The notes: generated by a model from the sequence alone, not told the origin. A DNA stretch of 64,000 bases from CAWHMS01 sp963830495 (GCA_963830495.1 CAWHMS010000002.1:1364001-1428000), one strand, 5' to 3'; positions 31,176-41,263 are shown, counted from the stretch's first letter. Made by a program: numbers and translations.

Positions 31176-32645
31176 ATGTCCCTGGGGGATCGCGCCGAGT
31201 TCGCAGGACGCGAGATCAGCCTGGTGATCCTCGCAGTCAGCACACTCCTGATCGCGGTGTCGTCCGGCTACGGCCCGCATCGAGACGAGCTGTACTTCGC
31301 ATCAGCCAGCGACCGGCTGGCGTGGGGCTACCCCGATCAGCCGTCCATGGTGGCGGTCTCTGCATGGCTGTCCGACTCGCTCGCTCCCGGCAGCCTGGTG
31401 GCGCTGCGGTTGCCCAGCGTCGTCGCGGTGGCTGCGGTGGTGGCCATGACAGCCGCCACCGCGCGGCTGTTGGGTGGCGGCAGGGCAGCGCAGACGCTGG
31501 TCGCCGTACTCGTTGGATTCGGAGCCATCACCCTCGCCCTGGGGCACCGGCTCACGACGTCGACGTTCGAGTACGCGTTCTGGTCCGGCGTGCTCCTGCT
31601 GGCAACGTCGGCGCTCGTCGACGACCGGCCGAGGCAGTGGCTGTGGGCGGGAGTGGTGGCGGGTGTGGGGCTGCACGCGAAGCACTCGCTCGTCATGTGT
31701 CTGATCGGACTCCTGGTCGGCATCCTTGTGACCCGGGATGCACGCCATCACCTGCGAAGTCCCTGGCTCTGGCTGGGTGGCGTGGTGGCGCTGCTGCTGT
31801 GGCTGCCCAACCTGTGGTGGCAGGCGCAGCACGGCTGGCCGGTGCAGGAGCTGAGCGCCGACATCCAGGAGGAGTACGGCGGGCTGGGAGCGCGATTGGA
31901 GCTGGTGCTACTGCCCCTGGTGATGTTCAGCCCGTTGATGGCCCCTGTCTGGCTGGTCGGCGGCTGGCAGTTGCTGCGAGCTGCGGAGTGGTCGAGGGTG
32001 CGGCCGCTGGCCTGGGTCTTCGTCGTTAGTCTGGCGGTCTTTGCCGTGACGGGAGGCAAGGCCTACTACGTCGCGCCGGCGATGCCGGTGCTGCTGGCCG
32101 CCGGCGCTGTCTGGCTGACAGCCCATTGGCCGGTGCGGAAGGTCGTCTGGGCCGGCGTCGCCATGGTCGCCGCGTCAGCGGTGGCGTGGGCCGCCTTCCT
32201 CCCGCTGTTGCCTCCCTCGGTGTACGCGGCATCGCCGTACCCGGATCTCGACGAAGACCAGCTGGAGACGATCGGCTGGCCGGAGTACGCCGACACCATC
32301 CGGGGCGTGGTCGCCACGCTGCCCGCCGACGAACGCTCCGGCGCCGTTCTCTTCACCGGCAACTACGGCGAGGCAGGAGCCGCCGAGTGGTACGGCGTCG
32401 GCGTCCCGGTCTACAGCGGTCACAACGGCTGGGGGGACTGGGGGCCGCCGCCCGACGACGCCTCGCCGGTGATCGTCGTCGGGCAGCGACCCACCGGCCT
32501 GTTCGCTGGCTGCTCCGTCGCGGACACGGTCGACAACGACGCGGGCGCCGACAACGAGGAGCGCGGGACGACAGTTTGGCTGTGCGACCGGCCGATTCGG
32601 CCGTGGAGCGTGCTGTGGCCAGGGCTGGTGCACCTGGACGCGTAA
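31176..32645 (+). CDS. GT39-like membrane glycosyltransferase (PMT/ArnT type)
   Basis: The 489-residue protein has about ten hydrophobic spans. The first outer loop carries GPHRDELYFASASDRLAWGY, an acidic motif typical of polyprenyl-phosphate sugar:protein or lipid transferases in GT-C fold enzymes. Later LHAKHSLVMCLIGLLVG and NLWWQAQHGWPVQEL fit the family (PMT_2). The C-terminal 130 residues are a soluble outer domain. It probably moves a sugar from a lipid carrier to an acceptor outside the membrane. It starts nine bases after the HNH gene. Confidence 0.85.
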   Translation: MSLGDRAEFAGREISLVILAVSTLLIAVSSGYGPHRDELYFASASDRLAWGYPDQPSMVAVSAWLSDSLAPGSLVALRLPSVVAVAAVVAMTAATARLLGGGRAAQTLVAVLVGFGAITLALGHRLTTSTFEYAFWSGVLLLATSALVDDRPRQWLWAGVVAGVGLHAKHSLVMCLIGLLVGILVTRDARHHLRSPWLWLGGVVALLLWLPNLWWQAQHGWPVQELSADIQEEYGGLGARLELVLLPLVMFSPLMAPVWLVGGWQLLRAAEWSRVRPLAWVFVVSLAVFAVTGGKAYYVAPAMPVLLAAGAVWLTAHWPVRKVVWAGVAMVAASAVAWAAFLPLLPPSVYAASPYPDLDEDQLETIGWPEYADTIRGVVATLPADERSGAVLFTGNYGEAGAAEWYGVGVPVYSGHNGWGDWGPPPDDASPVIVVGQRPTGLFAGCSVADTVDNDAGADNEERGTTVWLCDRPIRPWSVLWPGLVHLDA

Positions 32646-32674
32646 TCGGGTCAGCGCCTGGGTACGAGTCGGCC

Positions 32675-32908
32675 ATGAGCACTGAGCCGTCCGACCGCGA
32701 GAAGTCCGACAGCGAGAAGGCCGAGGAGACAGCCGCGGAGGGATACGTCCCTGACAGCGAGCTTCCCGAGGACCTGCGCCCGGATCCCGAAGAAAACCCG
32801 CTTGCCGTCAACCCCGACGAAGACCCGGACGCTGACGGTGACTCTGAGGCAGACGCAGACGCAGCGTCTGCCTCACCCTCCGGCGGCGACCGCGACGCTG
32901 CTCACTGA
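32675..32908 (+). CDS. Small highly acidic protein, 77 residues
   Basis: The product is rich in Asp, Glu, Ser and Ala, with YVPDSELPEDLRPDPEENPL as its only ordered-looking part and an acidic tail (DEDPDADGDSEADAD). It has no signal peptide or membrane span and is probably disordered. The ATG at 32675 is 29 bases after the GT39-like gene. Its stop overlaps the convergent DUF4234 gene by seven bases. The role is unknown. Confidence 0.6.
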   Translation: MSTEPSDREKSDSEKAEETAAEGYVPDSELPEDLRPDPEENPLAVNPDEDPDADGDSEADADAASASPSGGDRDAAH

Positions 32909-33420
32909 GCGCCGAGCGAGCTCCAATAGTCGTTGAGACGGCCGTTGGTCTTGACGAACCAGATGATCGGGCCAACCAGGATGAGCATCCCGGGGAAGTA
33001 CCACAGTCCAGTGGCTCCGGTCACCGGTGCCTCCTGGCCGCGCGCGCGGTAGAGCTCACCGACCTCGGACGATGTGATGAAGGGCATCACGATGCCGACG
33101 AAGAAGGCGATGATCAGGGCGATGACGCCGCCGATGCCTCGACCGGTGTGCTCCTTCATGTCCCGGTGCACGGCGTAGTACCAGTACAGCCCGTAGATGC
33201 CGAGCGTGACGAGGAAGAGCAGGATGCAGACGCCGGTGGAGCGGACCTTGCCGAGGGGTCCAGTCGCCGGAAGCGCGTACGCCGGTTGTAACGACTCCGA
33301 TGCTGCGGCAGCCGGGGGATAGGACTGGTAGCCCTGCTGCTCCTGCGCACTGTCGGGCAGCCGGACAGTCTGGCCGTCGTGATCCTCGAACTCGGGCTGG
33401 GGTCGCGGCTGATCCGTCAT
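32902..33420 (-). CDS. DUF4234-type membrane protein
   Basis: The 172-residue protein has a polar, Pro/Gln-rich N-terminus of about 60 residues. Three hydrophobic spans follow, in the DUF4234 pattern: RSTGVCILLFLVTLGIYGLYWY, then GIGGVIALIIAFFVGIVMPF and a last span near ILVGPIIWFVKTNGRLNDYW. The family is common in actinobacteria and uncharacterised. I chose the ATG at 33420, which starts MTDQPRPQPE; the longer frame adds only promoter-side sequence. Confidence 0.8.
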   Translation of the reverse strand: MTDQPRPQPEFEDHDGQTVRLPDSAQEQQGYQSYPPAAAASESLQPAYALPATGPLGKVRSTGVCILLFLVTLGIYGLYWYYAVHRDMKEHTGRGIGGVIALIIAFFVGIVMPFITSSEVGELYRARGQEAPVTGATGLWYFPGMLILVGPIIWFVKTNGRLNDYWSSLGAQ

Positions 33421-33711
33421 AGCCGCATCGTACGGCGCGTCGAGCGCTGAGGCGGGCGCTACGCGCATGCGGTGCTCGGCGCGGCAGCCCGCTCAACACC
33501 GGAGTCCGAGCCGGTGCGCCACGCCTGGTCGCGCGGGTACAGGGTCGGCGGATACGCCCAAGGTCGCGAAATGTGACGAACCGGGCAGCGGTCGAGGGTG
33601 CGGCTGACCGGGCGACGAGCGCCGCCTGACACGGCGGGGGCGAAACGCCGATTCGGGAGGGACACCGACGATAGACTCGCCGCGTTCTCAGTGGCGAACA
33701 GGGGAGCCCTC

Positions 33712-36700
33712 GTGGCGAAACTGCTGAATTCCCTCGGACGGTTCTGCGCTCGGCACTCCCTCGTTGTCATCGGGATTTGGATTGCCGCCGCAGTCCTGGT
33801 GGGGCTCGCCGTTGCCCGATTGGGTGCAGAGACGAGCAATGACCTGTCGCTACCGGGCACGGGAAGCCAAAAGGTCCAGGATCTGCTGACCGAGCGGTTC
33901 CCACCGCAGCAGAACGGCACCAACCCGATCGTCTTCAACGTCACGCGCGGCAAGCTCACCGATGACGCCAACAAGCAGGCGGTCAACGCCTCGATCAAGG
34001 CGTTGCGCAACACACCGCACGTCTACAGCGTCACCAACCCGCTGAGCAGCTCGGGTCAGACTGCCGGTCTGCTGTCGAAGGACAAGCAGACCGGGTTTGC
34101 GCCGGTGCTGCTCGACGTCGGGTCCGCCGAGCTCAACGAGGAGATCGCAGACGAGGTCTTCGCGGCCGCCACCGAGCCGGCCGATAAAGTCGGCATCAAG
34201 GTCGCCGCAGCGGGATCTCTGGGCACCGAGCTGTCCGATCAGGCGACCGAGAGCAGTGAAGTCATCGGGATCCTGGCAGCCATGCTGATCCTGACGCTCG
34301 TGCTGGGCAGCCTGGTGGCGATGGGCATGCCGATCCTGACCGCGATCATCGGTCTGGGCATCGCCTTGGCGACGATCGGTCTGCTCGGCCACCTGGTCGC
34401 CATGCCGGACACCGGCGCCACGCTGGCCACGATGATCGGGCTTGGCGTCGGCATCGACTACTCCCTGTTTCTCATCACGCGACATCAGGACCAGCTGAAG
34501 GCAGGCGTCCCGATGGAGGAGTCGATCGCGCGTGCGGTGGCGACCTCGGGCAGCGCGATCGTCTTCGCCGGCAGCACCGTGGTGGTCGCACTCGTCGCGC
34601 TGCGGGTCGCCGGCATCCCACTGCTCAGCACCCTCGGGCTGGCCTCGGCGGCAGCGGTGGTGACGGCGGTCCTGGCCGCGATCTCCTTCCTGCCCGCCAT
34701 GCTCGGGCTGGTCGGCCGACATATCAGCAACTTGTCGCTGCCGAGCTTCATGCGGCGGCACCGGTCCGGCGGCGGAATGTGGGCGAGCTGGGCCGGCGTG
34801 GTCGCTCGCCATCCGGTATGGGTCGCGGCGGTGGCCCTGGCCGCGCTGCTGCCGCTGATCGTGCCGGCGCCGAGCCTGCGGTTCGGTCAGGAGGACATCG
34901 GAGCGACGTCACCCGACACCACCGAGCGGCAGGCGTACGACCTGATCACCGCTGGCTTCGGCGTCGGCTACAACGGGCCGCTCCAGGTCGCCTCGTCGCT
35001 GAGCCCACCCGCCAAGCCCAGCAGCGAGTACACCAAGAAGTACGACAAGGCCACTGCCCTCAAGAAGGAGCTGGACAAGGCGCAGAAGCAGCTGCCCAAG
35101 GAGCAGAAGCAGCTCGAGCAGCAGCAGAAGCAGCTCGAGCGCCAACAGAAGCAGCTGGAAAAGCAGCAGCGCCAGCTCGAACGGGCGAGCGCGTCCCTGC
35201 AAGCCCAGCAGGCCGAGCTCCTGCAGCAGCAGGCGGCGCTGGAGGACGAGGCCGCGCAGCTGCAGGCTGAAGGGGCAGAGCTCGAGAGCGAAGAAGCGGC
35301 ACTGGAGCAGCAGGGACAACAGCTCAAGGCGCAGAAGCAACAGCTCAAGGCGGACAAGCAGCAGCTGCAGAACCAGAAGCGACAGCTGGATGCCCAACAG
35401 GCAAGGCTGGAGGACAAGCAGGCCCGGCTCGAAGCCCGCCGGGACGCGCTGCGCGACCGTGCCCAGGCGCTGGCGGCGAAGGCGCGGCCGCTGGTGCGTC
35501 AGTTGGCGCGGATCGAGGTGCAGGAGCGAATCCTCGAGCGACGGATCGCGCGGCTCGACGATCGTCCGCGGCGACAGGCCCGGCTGGAGGCGCGGCTGGC
35601 GCAGCTGCGCACCGAGGAGCAGCAGGTCAGGTCCGAGCTGGCACCGTTGCGCGAACAGGCCGAGCGACTCGCCGAGCAAGCCCGCGCACTTGCTGAGCAG
35701 GCTGCCGAGCTACAGCAACAGGCCAACGCCCTCCAGGCGGAGGGCGACCAACTGGAGGCGGAGGCCAATCAGCTGCAGGCGGAGGGCGACCAGCTCAAGG
35801 CCGAGGCGCAGCAGCTCAAGGCCGAGGCGGACCAGCTGGCGAGACAGGCGGCGAGCCTGCCGAGCCAGGCGGCCCGTCTCGACCAGGAGAAGACGGCGCT
35901 GGAGCAGGAAGGAGCGGGCCTGCTTCAGCAGGCCAACGCGTTGCAGGCGCAGGGCGACCAGCTGCAAGCCGAGGGTGACCAGTTGCAGCAGGAAGGTAAC
36001 GAGCTGCAGCAGCAGGGTGACGAGCTGAAGGCGCAGCAGAAGCAGGCGGAGCAGGAGCAGAAGCAGGCCGAGAAGTTGCAGAAGCAGCTCACGAACATGC
36101 TCACGGCCGCGGGTGGTGACGATCGCGGCACCGACCCGCGCGTCGTCGACCTGCAGACGGCGCTGTCCGACACGTCCGGAGTGGTGAGCCTGACTCCGCC
36201 GCAGATCAACACCAAGGGCGATGTGGTGGTGCTGTCCGCCGTACCGTCGACGTCGCCGGCATCGGTCGCGACGGCCGACCTGCTCGGGACGGTGCGTGAC
36301 GACGTGATCCCGCCGGTGGAGGACGAGGGCGGTATCACGTCGTACGTCGGCGGCTACACCGCGTCGTACGTCGATCTCGCCGCTCTCATCTCGGAGCGGT
36401 TGCTGTTGGTCATCGCGACCGTGATCCTGCTGGGATTCCTGCTGCTGATGATCGCCTTCCGGTCGCTGCTCGTGCCGCTGCAGGCGGCGGTCACCAACGT
36501 CTTGTCGGCGGCGGCGGCCTTCGGCGTGCTCACAGCGACCTTCCAATGGGGATGGGGTGTGTCCCTGATCGGGATCGACACCGCCAGCGACGGCGTGCCC
36601 ATCGCGAGCTATGTGCCGCTGATGATGTTCGCGGTGCTGTTCGGGCTCTCGATGGACTACGAGGTGTTCCTCGTCAGCCACATCCAGCAGCACCACCTGG

Positions 36701-37044
36701 GCGGCGAGCCGGCCCGTCAGGCGGTGGCCTCCGGCCTCCGCTCGAGCGCGCGCATCACGACCGCTGCCTGCCTCATCATGACCTCGGTCTTCGCGAGCTT
36801 CATCCTCAACGGTGATCCGACGATCAAGCAGTTCGGGGTGGGACTGGCGACGGCCGTCTTCCTCGCGGGAATCCTGGTGGTGACACTCGCGCCAGCAGCC
36901 ATCACGCTGATGGGGGAGGCGGCCTGGTGGTTGCCGCGCTGGCTGGACCGGCTGCTGCCGCACATCAACATCGAAGGTGAGCAGGAGGCTGGACCCGCTC
37001 CCGATGATCCGCGCAGTGGATCCGGGCAGCTCGTCAATCCGTAA
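33712..37044 (+). CDS. MMPL/RND transporter with a 48-heptad coiled-coil insert
   Basis: The protein has 1110 residues; usual two-domain MMPL exporters have about 700-950. TM1 is at about 18-38, TM2-6 at about 190-380 and TM7 near 410-425. Proton-relay motifs are GIDYSLFL and SMDYEVFL in the two halves. Between TM7 and TM8, residues 459-794 form 48 consecutive seven-residue units of the type KQLEKQQ and AEGDQLQ with no insertion, a predicted extracytoplasmic coiled coil. GTG 33712 follows AGGGGAG. Mycobacterial MmpL4/5 have a shorter coiled coil at this place. The substrate is probably a lipid or hydrophobic compound. Confidence 0.9.
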   Translation: MAKLLNSLGRFCARHSLVVIGIWIAAAVLVGLAVARLGAETSNDLSLPGTGSQKVQDLLTERFPPQQNGTNPIVFNVTRGKLTDDANKQAVNASIKALRNTPHVYSVTNPLSSSGQTAGLLSKDKQTGFAPVLLDVGSAELNEEIADEVFAAATEPADKVGIKVAAAGSLGTELSDQATESSEVIGILAAMLILTLVLGSLVAMGMPILTAIIGLGIALATIGLLGHLVAMPDTGATLATMIGLGVGIDYSLFLITRHQDQLKAGVPMEESIARAVATSGSAIVFAGSTVVVALVALRVAGIPLLSTLGLASAAAVVTAVLAAISFLPAMLGLVGRHISNLSLPSFMRRHRSGGGMWASWAGVVARHPVWVAAVALAALLPLIVPAPSLRFGQEDIGATSPDTTERQAYDLITAGFGVGYNGPLQVASSLSPPAKPSSEYTKKYDKATALKKELDKAQKQLPKEQKQLEQQQKQLERQQKQLEKQQRQLERASASLQAQQAELLQQQAALEDEAAQLQAEGAELESEEAALEQQGQQLKAQKQQLKADKQQLQNQKRQLDAQQARLEDKQARLEARRDALRDRAQALAAKARPLVRQLARIEVQERILERRIARLDDRPRRQARLEARLAQLRTEEQQVRSELAPLREQAERLAEQARALAEQAAELQQQANALQAEGDQLEAEANQLQAEGDQLKAEAQQLKAEADQLARQAASLPSQAARLDQEKTALEQEGAGLLQQANALQAQGDQLQAEGDQLQQEGNELQQQGDELKAQQKQAEQEQKQAEKLQKQLTNMLTAAGGDDRGTDPRVVDLQTALSDTSGVVSLTPPQINTKGDVVVLSAVPSTSPASVATADLLGTVRDDVIPPVEDEGGITSYVGGYTASYVDLAALISERLLLVIATVILLGFLLLMIAFRSLLVPLQAAVTNVLSAAAAFGVLTATFQWGWGVSLIGIDTASDGVPIASYVPLMMFAVLFGLSMDYEVFLVSHIQQHHLGGEPARQAVASGLRSSARITTAACLIMTSVFASFILNGDPTIKQFGVGLATAVFLAGILVVTLAPAAITLMGEAAWWLPRWLDRLLPHINIEGEQEAGPAPDDPRSGSGQLVNP

Positions 37045-37079
37045 CGGGTGCTGACGACGCGCCGCCCTCCGCGCACGAT

Positions 37080-37180
37080 ATGGAGATGGCGACCGCGGCC
37101 GCGACGACCGGGCACAGACGGGGCTCGATAGCTCGGTTTCTCCCCGTTCTGGACTGGTTGCCCCGGTATCGCAGCCCACT
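37080..37180 (+). pseudogene. N-terminal remnant of a SulP transporter
   Basis: The 368-base gap between the MMPL and arylsulfatase genes holds a short open segment reading SIARFLPVLDWLPRYRSP. This resembles LLRRYFPILEWLPAYRRA at the start of the intact SulP gene at 43.4 kb. The transmembrane part is absent and the frame runs into unrelated sequence. The rest of the gap, to 37412, shows no further gene; a CCCACAGGGGGTAATG motif lies at 37318. Confidence 0.45.
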
Positions 37181-37412
37181 GAGTTACTTTCGACGTGAAG
37201 GTCGCCTATGCCGCAAGTCCAAGGCGGCATGTGGTCATGGCTCCGGGGCGGCGGGAACAGCGGCGCCCGGTGCTGGCCATGGCGGTAGGTCGAACGTGTG
37301 AATCCTCATCGCGATCACCCACAGGGGGTAATGCCGCCCGATACGGCGACGGGTCACAGTAGAGACGGATCGCTGTCGGCGCGGAGCCGACCGCTGACCA
37401 CCCACGAGGAAG

Positions 37413-39832
37413 GTGGCGAGGACGTTGACTGAACCGGATCGCACCAGTCTTCCGATCAGGCGAACGACGTACGCAGGAGTGACCAATCGGACACTGTCCG
37501 GCTCCGAGCCGGACTGGAACCTGATCGGGCATCCGACACCACCCGCGGGTGCGCCCAATGTCCTCCTCGTGCTGATCGACGATGCGGGTTTCGGCAATCC
37601 GAGCACCTTCGGTGGTCCGATCCAGACGCCCAACTTCACGCGAATGGCTGCGGGTGGGCTGCGCTACAACCGGATGCACGTGACGGCGTTGTGCTCGCCG
37701 ACGCGGGCGGCCCTGTTGACCGGCCGGAACAACCACGCCGTGGGCTTCGGCTCCGTCGGCGAGTTCGCCGGCGGTTTCCCCGGCTACTCAGCCACGCTGC
37801 CCCGAGACTGCGCGACGCTCCCTCGGATTCTGCGGGACAACGGCTACAGCACGGCGGCGTTCGGCAAGTGGCATCTGACACCGGACGGACAGCAAGGCCC
37901 GGCTGGTCCCTTCGACCGGTGGCCGAACGGCTGGGGGTTCGACTACTTCTACGGCTTCCTCGGTGGCGGCTCCAGCCAATGGGACCCCTGCCTGACCGAG
38001 AACCAGAAGATCATCGGTACGCCGGCTGAGTACTACGACGAGGAGGACCCGTACTACTTCCCCGACGCGATGGCAGACAAGACCATCGGGTGGCTGCACG
38101 GCATCCGCGCGCAGGATGCCGAGAAGCCCTTCTTCGCCTACTTCTCGACGGGCTGCAGCCATGCACCGCACCACGTCACGACGGAGTGGGCGGACAAGTA
38201 CAAGGGCAAGTTCGACCAGGGCTGGGACCGGTTGCGCGAGGAGACCTTCGCCCGCCAGAAGGAGCTGGGTGTCATCCCGCCGGACGCGGAGCTGACACCG
38301 CGCGATCCCGCGTTCCCTGCGTGGGAGGACGTGCCGGACAAGCTCAAGTCGTTCTACGCCCGTCAGATGGAGGTTTACGCCGGATACTCGGAGAATGCCG
38401 ACTACAACGTCGGACGCGTGATCGACGCGATTGATGAGCTCGGCGAGCTCGACAACACGCTGATCATCTGGATCTGGGGAGACAACGGCGCGAGCATGGA
38501 GGGGACCGTCACTGGTTCGTTCAACGAGCTGACGATGCAGAACGGGATACCGCTCACAGACGAGATGCAGCTGCAGCTGTCGGAGCGGTACGGCGGGGTC
38601 GACGCATGGAGCACGTCCCGAATGGCTCCGCACTACAGCGCAGCCTGGGCATGGGCAGGCAACACACCGTTCCAGTGGGGCAAGCAGGTCGGCTCTCACC
38701 TCGGCGGGACCCGATGCCCCATGGTCCTGCATTGGCCGGAGCACATCGGCGACTCCGGTGGCCTCCGCTCGCAGTTCGCGCACGTGATCGACATCGCTCC
38801 CATGGTCCTCGACGTGGCCGGGATCCCGATCCCCAATACGGTCGACGGGATCGAGCAACAGCCCATGCATGGGACGTCGTTCGTCGCGTCGCTGTCAGAA
38901 GCCGATGCACCCGAGCACCGAACTCAGCAGTACTTCGAGACCATCGGCAACCGGGCGATGTACAGGGACGGCTGGTGGCTGGCGATGAAGACCGAGCGCA
39001 TCCCCTGGGTGATCACCCCGGACGCGCTCAGGCCCTACGCACCCGATGTGTGGGACCCGGATGCCGGCCCCGCCGAGCTGTACTACCTGCCGGACGACTT
39101 CACCCAAGCCCGGGATCTCTCAGTGGACAACCCGGACAAGGTTCGCGAGCTCCGGAGCTCTTCTGGCAGGAGGCCGAGCAGTACCAGGTGCTGCCGCTGC
39201 TCGCGACCCTGTCCACCTTCTTCGGGATGCTGCCGCCGCTGCCGGAGCAGACGACCTTCGAGTTCCGTGGCGACGTGGAGGACGTGATGCCCGGGATGAT
39301 CCCGAGGATCTACAACCACTCCTACGCGATCACCGCTGACATCGTCGTCCCGGAAGACGGCGCGGAGGGGGTCATCGTGGCTGAGGCAGATCACCTCGGC
39401 GGATTCACCCTGTACGTCAAGGACGGCAAGCTCACCCACACCTACTCGATGATGGGCGTGTTCGTCTTCCAGCAGGTCGCCGAGGAAGCGCTACCGACCG
39501 GAGACGTGACCGTTCGCATGGAGTTCGAAGCGGACGAGGCCAAACCGGCGACCGGTGGCGAGGTGACGCTGTACATCGACGGCCGTCCTGTCGGCAAGGG
39601 GCGCATGGATCACACCGTGCCGATTCGGTTCTCCGGGTATTCGGGCATGGACATCGGCAGGGACAACGGCGGCGTCGTCGATCTCGCCTACGAGAGCCAA
39701 AAGCCGTTCGCGTTCACCGGGACCGTCAAGAAGGTGGTGTTCGACATCAGGCCGCACCTGTCTGACCAGGACGAGCTGACCATCCACACGTCCGAGCAGC
39801 ACGGACAGGCCGCCCACGGCCTGTCGGCCTGA
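37413..39832 (+). pseudogene. Arylsulfatase, one apparent frameshift
   Basis: The gene encodes an arylsulfatase of about 806 residues in two frames. The first 580 residues carry metal-binding VLLVLIDDAGFG, the formylglycine motif CSPTRAALLTGR (cysteine to be oxidised), GKWHL and WGDNGAS. At 39154-39155 the frame breaks inside VREL; restoring one G to CGG gives VRELRELFWQEAEQY and continues in the other frame to the stop at 39832, through the usual C-terminal beta domain. A sequencing error is therefore likely. There is no signal peptide. The start may be GTG 37413 or TTG 37425. A sulfatase beside SulP sequences suggests sulfate-ester use. Confidence 0.82.
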
Positions 39833-39853
39833 CGCCGGCCGAGGAGGATCGCC

Positions 39854-40369
39854 ATGGCATTCGACCACGAGACAACCAACGTACTCATCGGCGGTTATCT
39901 GTCGACCGACGCGGCCCACGAGGACTACGAGGCCGTGCTGGATTGCGGGGCACGGCTGTGGGGTGCAGTCGTCGTCAGCCGGGACCTCGAGGGCAACGTT
40001 TCGGTGGAGCAGACCGATCACATGGTGGAGGAAGGCTCCGCCGGGCTGGCTGCTGTGGGGTTCGCGGTTGGACTCTTCGCGCCACCACTTCTCGCTGCGA
40101 CCGCGATCGGAGCAGCTGTGGGGGCGGTCGGAGGTAAGGCCTTGCACAAGAAAACGGGCAGCAAGGTCGAGGAAATGGCCGGCGAGACTATCCCCATCGG
40201 CGGCGCCGGACTGATCGTCGCCTACAAGCACGCGGATGCACCGACCGTTGAACCTGCTGTCGCCCGCGCGGTCAAGAAGGTAGTCGGCCAGGCGGAGGGA
40301 CACCACGTCAAGGCCCTCAAGGGCGCGCTCGCTGAGGCTCAGCAAAAGATGGACGACTCCTCCAGCTAG
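39854..40369 (+). CDS. DUF1269-like membrane-associated protein
   Basis: The 171-residue protein has a polar N-terminal domain (LIGGYLSTDAAHEDYEAVL), a glycine/alanine-rich hydrophobic hairpin (about residues 60-96) that could dip into the membrane, and a charged helical C-terminus. This layout is like DUF1269/DUF6325 proteins found in actinobacterial stress loci. GAGGAGG lies just before the ATG, 22 bases after the sulfatase stop. Function is unknown. Confidence 0.7.
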   Translation: MAFDHETTNVLIGGYLSTDAAHEDYEAVLDCGARLWGAVVVSRDLEGNVSVEQTDHMVEEGSAGLAAVGFAVGLFAPPLLAATAIGAAVGAVGGKALHKKTGSKVEEMAGETIPIGGAGLIVAYKHADAPTVEPAVARAVKKVVGQAEGHHVKALKGALAEAQQKMDDSSS

Positions 40370-40476
40370 CAGTCCGTGACGCTCGCGGACATGCTGGACC
40401 CGGCACTGATGGTCAAGCAGCGGCAGTCCCACCGGCGGAATGCAGTGCCGACTGGCAGACCTTGCGGGAACGACAG

Positions 40477-41079
40477 ATGTTGGACGACCACGGGAGTACG
40501 GCGAGCGGAGATCCGAACTCTGCGCGATGGGTGATCATCGGCTGGGTCCTGCTGGTGCGAGCGGTACTCGTCCTCGGCCTGGGCGTGGCGTTTCTCAGCT
40601 CGGGGACGACCCGCCCGGTGCTCGGCAACCTGATCGCTGTCTACTGGCTGATCGGCGCGCTGGCCACCCTCGGCTGGGCGCGGGCTAACCGTGCGGCCCG
40701 CGGCTTCCGGCTCGCAACGGTCGCTGGTGTCCTCGGTGTGATCTCTGCGGTCGTTCTGCTTGCGCGTTCGCTGATCGCGGACGTCGTGTCGACCGACGTC
40801 GTCCTGGCCTTGTTCGGTGCAACGGCGGTGTTCACGGGGACCCTGAGACTGATCGGGGCATTCCACGATGATCAGGCTGCCTATCAGAGAAGGACGGCCT
40901 ACCGAATCACGCTGGGCCTGACCGAGCTGGGGCTCGGCATCGTCCTGATCGCGACAGATGAGCTCGCTCGGCCCGTGGCAACGGCAGCGGGTCTGTGGGG
41001 CTTGGTAGGCGGCACGGTCATGTTGCTTGACGCGGTCGATCTGCGCCGGAAGTATGCCCGCCACTGCGGCTTCGACTGA
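40477..41079 (+). CDS. HdeD-like multi-span membrane protein
   Basis: The 200-residue protein has six closely spaced hydrophobic helices in the pattern of HdeD/DUF308 proteins (VIIGWVLLVRAVLVLGLGVAF, then LIAVYWLIGALATLGW and so on), ending in a charged tail. Enterobacterial HdeD helps acid resistance, but actinobacterial members are uncharacterised. I chose the ATG at 40477; a TTG at 40462 would add five residues. It is the last plus-strand gene before a minus-strand pair of tiny genes. Confidence 0.75.
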   Translation: MLDDHGSTASGDPNSARWVIIGWVLLVRAVLVLGLGVAFLSSGTTRPVLGNLIAVYWLIGALATLGWARANRAARGFRLATVAGVLGVISAVVLLARSLIADVVSTDVVLALFGATAVFTGTLRLIGAFHDDQAAYQRRTAYRITLGLTELGLGIVLIATDELARPVATAAGLWGLVGGTVMLLDAVDLRRKYARHCGFD

Positions 41080-41263
41080 ATGGGAGAGCTCCGCAGCGGG
41101 CCTACTCGCGGCGTCGAGCCACCTTGCACCGTAGCCTCGGCTGCGCGACGCCGGCCGAGTTCGAGGGCGCTCGGCGGCCCTCACCCGAGAGCCGCAAGAC
41201 GCATGCGAGCGGCAAGGCCCGGACGTGCTTCACCTTTCAGGTAATTGAGTCAATGCCCGACAG

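Noticed and set aside
35086..36093. Possible tandem DNA repeat or CRISPR-like array
   Set aside because: The periodicity is 21 bases and in frame, explained by protein heptads; there are no spacers and the DNA units vary in sequence.
35710..37230. Long open frame of 506 codons on the minus strand
   Set aside because: It is the shadow of the Gln/Glu-rich repeats of the MMPL coiled coil and has no start signals or domain pattern.
37413..39287. Arylsulfatase ending at 39287 with its own C-terminus
   Set aside because: The last 40 codons are Arg/Ser/Cys-rich shadow sequence; the true C-terminus continues in another frame.
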